NCBI GenBank assembly: GCA_013911195.1
Contig: JACETS010000129.1
Location: 1 to 7,416 of the forward strand
Source of the DNA: Verrucomicrobiales bacterium
GTDB taxonomy: Bacteria; Verrucomicrobiota; Verrucomicrobiia; Verrucomicrobiales; DEV007
DNA length: 7,416 bases
Direction of reading: 5' to 3'
Position 1 is the stretch's first letter, and each line of letters opens with the position of its first letter. The position numbers and the translations under genes were made by a program. The notes beneath the pieces are model-generated. The model searched no databases, was not told the origin of the DNA, and saw only the letters and a list, made by a program, of their open reading frames with translations. Positions 1-6,100 of this stretch are shown in pieces.

Positions 1-114
1 ATCGCTAACCCGCCGCTTGTTAACGGTAAAAATGTTATTGCTGCTGCCGGTAGACAAACTAATAACTCTAGTTCCGATTTTATTTTTGGAGCCAAGGTTA
101 GCCTTTCGGCACCG
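1..114 (+). other. C-terminal end of an upstream beta-sandwich module
   Basis: Residues 1-38 contain a G-K-N-V-I-A stretch (9-14), then a Ser-rich SSSD turn (23-26) and a final beta strand. This resembles the last strands of the galactose-binding-like modules that often precede LTDs in Verrucomicrobia and Planctomycetes proteins, where a 'LVNGKNVIAVEVHQ...SSDxxF' type ending is common. It shows that the protein extends well upstream of the window. The fold is an inference from a short fragment. Confidence 0.5.
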
Positions 115-3100
115 GTTGCTCCGTCGATAGTAATTAATGAGGTTCTACCCGCTAATAACGCCTCAGGATTTATTGAATTTTACAATCCCACTGATGATAC
201 TGTTGATCTTAGTGAGTGGTTTATTAGTGACCGGGCATCGAATTTAACGAAGAAAAAAATTCTAGGGAATTTAACTATTGGTTCTGGTGAATTTGCTTCC
301 ATCGGTTACAGAGAATCTTCATTGAGCGTTTCAGCTACCACCACTATTTACCTCACCAAACCTGACGGTACTACCGTCGCAAATGCCATCAGTACTCAAA
401 TGCCTTTGGATGGAAGATCACTAGGACGCAAACCCGCAGGAGGTGGATCATGGTTTCTCTTTACATCACCTACTAGAGACTTGCCTAATGAAAGTTCTGG
501 AGGTCTTGGCAAAAATCTAAAAATTAATGAAATCCATGTGAGCGAAGAAGAAAAAGTTGATTGGATTGAACTTCACAATCTTGGTCAATCAGTTATCTCT
601 ACTCAAGGTTTGTGGCTTGCTAGCAAAAATGATTTTTCTGATAAAATTGAACTCGGTGCCTCAATTCAATCCAAACAGTTTAATGTATTTAACACTGATT
701 TTGATTTTTCAGGCGGTTCTTTCAAATTGTATTTGATTGATTCGGCCAACACCGTTTTAGACGCGTGTTCAATTAGTCCAGGTAATGTGGAAAGTTTCTT
801 TCAGGCCTACCCAAATGGATCAGGAGATTTTTACTTGGGATTTTCAGGTACAAAAAATGCCTCTAATGACCCTGAAAGATATACCAATGTGGTCATTAAT
901 GAACTTATGGTGGAACCACCAAATGGCGAAAGAGATGGTGAATTTATTGAATTATATAACAAGGGTAATTCACCAATAGATTTAAGTGCCTGGGCCTTTA
1001 CCGAAGGTATCGATTACAATTTTCCTGGTGGAACCATTATAGCTGCTAATGATTATTTAGTGATTGCAGCTAACCCTGAAATAACATCGGCTGCTTTTCC
1101 TAATGCCAAAGTGATAGGGCCATATCTCGGTAATCTTGCAAACAACGGTGAATTCATTCGTTTGGTTGATCAATGGGGTAACACAGTTGACAAATTGCAT
1201 TACCATACCGGTGGTGATTGGCCAAGATTGGCAGCTGGGGGTGGAAGTAGTTTAGAGTTAAGACATCCTGACATGGATAACTCCGATCCGTCAGCATGGG
1301 CAGATTCTGACGAATCCAATAAATCAAGTTGGCAGAGTTTTAATATTAGTGAGCAGTATCAGCAGTTAACGACTCGAGGCTCTTCCAGTGATTACGAGGA
1401 ATTACACATTCATGCGGTTGGTGATGCCCATATAGCACTTAGAAATGTTTCATTAACAAGAAACACAAGCTCCACAAATATTTTACCGGGTGGAGGAGAG
1501 ACAGTTTCTCGTTCTGGTACCGGTTCGAATGGTTGGCTCTGCCAAGGGACTCATCATGCCAGTGATAAATTCGGTAACGAATTTCATATAATTTCATCCG
1601 GTCATGGAGACAATAAAGCGAATAGGTGTGAAATCGATGTGACTCAGATTAGCAGAAATGACAACCTAAAATTTACTTGTCAGGCACGCTGGATCTCTGG
1701 AAAGCCTACTCTTGTGTTAAATACATGGGACCGATCTTTTGGGGGTGTTCTTCACCTCGAACTACCTTCAAACCTTGGTAGCGCTGGAGCCTCAAATACA
1801 AGCTTAATCAGTTCACCTGCTCCAACAGTGTCTGGTTTGGTACATAGTCCTGCAGTTCCGACTTCATCTGATCCTGTACTGATTACGGCGAATGTCAGCT
1901 CCTCTTCACTCATTAGCTCGGTTAATGTCTACCATCGTCGATCAACTAGTTCAGGAAACGAAAATTACCAAACAACTCCAATGAATGATCTTGGTAGAGA
2001 TGGTGATGAATTGGCGGGCGATGGAATATATTCTGCAACCCTTAATCAATATCAAAGTGATAATACAATAGTACAATTTTACGTAAGAGCGGCCAGTGGA
2101 AATAGCACATCGTTTAGTCCGGGTCCTGCCCCTGAATTACCCGCCTTGTGGGTAGTGGATAATAGCAATATTCCTACCGACCTCAGAACCCAGCGGTTTG
2201 TTATCTCGGAGTATGATCGTAATTCATTAAATGCCAATACGGGTGGAGGATCATCTCGAGATTATGATTTCCCTCGGCTTTCTAATCAGTATTTTAATTC
2301 AACTTTCATCTCAAACGAAAAGCATATTATCTATAATTGTGAACTGAGAAAGAGTGGTAGTCCTTGGACAAGAGATAGTGGAAATGGGTTATCTAAAGGG
2401 AAATGGAAACCACCAGGAGATAAGCGTTTTAGAGGATACTCCAAAAGATCTATTGATTCTGATGCTGGAGGTGGCAGGGCCTACCATGGTCGCATTATTA
2501 GGCACTGGCTTTATCTTTTTGGGCATCCCGCGAACGAACATGAGTTCGTAAGAACTATTATCAACGGAGGGTCGGCCAGTCTTCGAGAAGATCTTGAACC
2601 TAATGCTAATGATTTCTTAAAGAGAAATTGGGAAGATGGGCAGAAGGGGGAACTATATCGAATTGATGATGAGTGGTGGTTTGATGATGGCTGGGGTCGA
2701 CAAAATCGCAACGCAGACTGGTCATGGAAAGGAACTCACGAACCTGAGCGGTACCATGCAGAGTGGATCAAGAGGTCAAGAGAATCAGAATATGACTATT
2801 CAGCATTCACCACGTGGGTGAATAAAGTTGGAACGAATTCGTTCACCAGAGAAGAAATCGAGAGGATGTCTGATGTTGATATGATGGCTGCAAATGCAGT
2901 TGTCAGAGGCTGGGTTGATGATTGGGATACTTTGACAAGAAACCGTGGAAAAAACGGGTACTTTTTGCGTCGATATAATGATGGTAAGTGGATGCTTATT
3001 CAGTGGGATTCAGACCTGACTTTTGGTGACTCGAATGCCGCTTTTTTTGGTAATCTCTCTGGGGTTAGAAATTATTTTGATAAACCCTATGTCCGACAGC

Positions 3101-6100
3101 GCGTGAACTACTATCTCGGTAAAATGATCAATGAATATGCCGCTACAGGACCGAGAATGCAGACTTGGTTTGATCTTGAGGAGGAGGCATCTAATTCTTA
3201 TGGCAGTAACGAAAGTACCTATACGAGTTGGCATAACAGACGAGTCAGTCGAGCCAGAAATGAGATTGGTTCCGCGTTAAATGCTTCGTTTAACGTGACG
3301 ACCGGTAACGGTAGCTCTACCTCTACAAGTGCTGATACTATTTCTCTTACAGGTACTAGTGGTTGGGAATCTTTTAAAATTCAGGTTGAGGGTCAACCTC
3401 AAGCTGAATACAATTTTACCAATCAGACGAGATGGGATCTTACTGGTATTAGACTTCGTCAAGGTACTAACCAAATCAAGGTTCAGGCCGTTGACGCTAG
3501 CGGTAAAGTTGTTGGTACCGAAACCTTTAGAGTTAATAAGACAAGTAATGCTGCCCCGGTTGTATTACTCGATTCTGATCCTTCATCGTTCAATGTTGAT
3601 TTAACCAAAGGAATTAATATAGATGCCGCCTCAAGTTACGACCCTGAGGGCAATCAATTAACTTACGAGTGGGAGATATCACCGACAACGGGTAACTCTG
3701 TATCTGATTTAAAAGCGTCCTCTATTCAAGCGAGCTTTGGATCTCCAGGGCTTTATAATTTTACACTTAAGGCCAGTGATAATAATGGTAAATTTACTCG
3801 AATTACTCGAGAGGCAGCAGTCTATGCCGATTCAGGATGGAGTAGTTTTAATGACCCTTTACTTGAAGACTATTGGGACACTTTAAATATTGAACCAGTC
3901 GGAGCCAGTTCCACACTCTCTTGGTATTCGCTAAGTGATAAACCTGGCAAACTCGTTTTAAGCATGCCTGCTGGTAACCCCAAAAGGTTAACAATGACAA
4001 ATCCTAATCATCCAATTATTTGGAGAAACCTCCCTAATTCCACAGATTGGTCGCTTCATACTGATATGAACCTTGATACTTTACAGCAGGGAGATTTCAT
4101 TAGTGGTCTTATTGTAGAACTACAAGAGGGTTTCCAAACAAGGCGCTATGTCTTCGCAATGGAGGATGGAGACTACTTGCGGGTCAAAAGGTCAAGTGGA
4201 GGCAGTTATAGTCAGCTAAATTCAAAGTCTTGGGATGAAGGTAATACTAAGATGCGAATCCGCAGATTGGATCGTAAGTTAATTTTTGAATATCGAGGTG
4301 AGCCAGGTGAGTGGATTGAAGCTTATTCTCGGAATTTGCCTGTAAATACAACAAGCGTAAAAGGAGGAATATTTGCAGCCTCTGATAGTTCTAACACTAA
4401 TGCTAAGTTTGAGTTTGATTATGTGTTGTTGGTTGATCCAGCGCTTTCAAATGATTATCTGGATTCATTAAGAATCACAGAGATCATGTACAATGCTCCT
4501 GGAAAAACAGGAGTTGAGTATATTGAGCTAACAAATACTGGAGACGTGCCTATCAATCTGGCTGGAGTCAAATTTGATCAAGGAGCACCTTTTAACCAAC
4601 TCATTTTACCTGAATTTATAATGAGTCCTGGCCAAAGAGTAATAGTTACAAATGACAAGGACACTTTCCAAACTATTTATGGAAATGAAGTGACTGTTGT
4701 TACCAATTGGGCTGGTGGTTCACTTTCTAATGGAGGTGAGGAGGTTGTTCTCAGGGATCCTGACAACAATGTTATCTTACGATTTGATTATAATAATGCA
4801 GGAGGGTGGCCAGAGCGTGCTGACGGCGGAGGTAGTAGTTTGGTTGTTCGTGATACTGAAGGGAATTATGATGATGAGAGTAATTGGATAGCAAGTTATG
4901 AGTTCGGTGGTTCTCCTGGCAAAGAAAGTCAAGACAGTGAAAACTCATTGGTGATTACTGAAATTTTAAGTCATACCGATCTCCCATTACTAGACACCAT
5001 AGAAATTAAAAATATTTCCGAAACAGATATTGATCTTTCGGGTTGGTATATTTCTGATTCTGATTCTAATTGGGAAAAGTATCAAATCCCTGAAGGAACT
5101 GTTATTCCTGCACAAGGTTTCATTACCTTTAATGAATCGCAATTCAATCCTAATGGCTTATGGAACCCCGATGCTGTCGAACCCAGAGACGCTGAATTTG
5201 CAATTAGTTCCAGTGGTGATCAAATATATCTTATTGAGGCCAAAGATGGTAAACCTCTTTACTACGCTGCAGAGCGCAAGTTTGGAGCTTCTAGAAATGG
5301 TATCTCTTTTGGGCAGTATTATAATTCAGAGGGTCAAGAATACTTCACTCCTTTGCAGAATAATTCTCTTGGAACTGAAAACGGTGGTCCGCTTGTAGGT
5401 CCCCTAGTGATAACAGAAATAATGTATCAAAATCTGCCTGAAGAAATGAGCTGGATTGAGATTCAGAATATTAGTACTAGGCCAATCGATTTATTTGATC
5501 CTTCTAATCCTCAAAGTGTATGGAAAGTTGGAGGTTTATCATTTCAGATACCTCCCAATCAATCGCTTCCACAAGGAGGTGTTGCGGTGATTGTGAGTGG
5601 AGATCCTATTAGCTTTCGCATTAATAATTCTATTCCTGACGAGGTGCCTATTTATGGACCTTTTGAGGGGAGCCTTCAGTCGAATGGAGAAAATATTCGT
5701 CTTCAAATGCCTGAACCTGGTGAGCCAGATCCGGAATATATCACAGTTGATGCCGTGAGGTACTTAGCCTCAGAAACATGGCCATCACCTGAAGCGAATT
5801 CTGGATACTCGATAGAAAGGATATTCGTCAACGAGTTTGCCAATGAGCCTAAGAACTGGGAAATATCTGAGAATAAAGGTGGGAGTCCTGGTGTTAGTAT
5901 ATTACCTCCAACGGATTCAAGAATTGATTCTAGTGTCAGCTCCATTTCAACCACTGTGCAAATTGGAGAGAATGCATCTGAGGTAAAATTTGGAATAGCT
6001 AATTTTGGTATAAAGAACCTAGAATATACAATTGATATTGATGATTTAGCATGGATAAGCATTGACCCTTCTTCTGGTACTTCCTCCGGGTTAACCGATA

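Noticed and set aside
2641..2730. Trp-rich stretch (around residues 892-909) as a possible separate carbohydrate-binding insert
   Set aside because: It lies between the N-lobe-like and C-lobe-like parts of the CotH domain, where Trp-rich segments are common in CotH proteins of this type, so it is better read as part of the kinase.
3275..3295. Perfect 7-bp inverted repeat CGTTAAA / TTTAACG with a 7-base loop
   Set aside because: It lies inside the coding frame at the kinase-linker boundary, has no following T-run, and is short enough to be chance; it is not a terminator.
4361..4375. AAGGAGG with a nearby TTG
   Set aside because: The TTG is out of frame with the main gene, and the bases simply encode a VKGGIF strand of the concanavalin-like domain.
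5030..5398. 122-codon open frame on the plus strand in another frame
   Set aside because: It overlaps LTD5 out of frame; its translation is a Leu/Ile-rich shadow without domain structure, while the +1 frame encodes clear LTD motifs here.
5573..5589. AAGGAGGT followed six bases later by an in-frame GTG, which could be an internal translation start
   Set aside because: The bases encode the normal LTD strand PQGGVAVIV, and a start here would begin in the middle of LTD6. A chance match is more likely, although ribosome profiling could test it.
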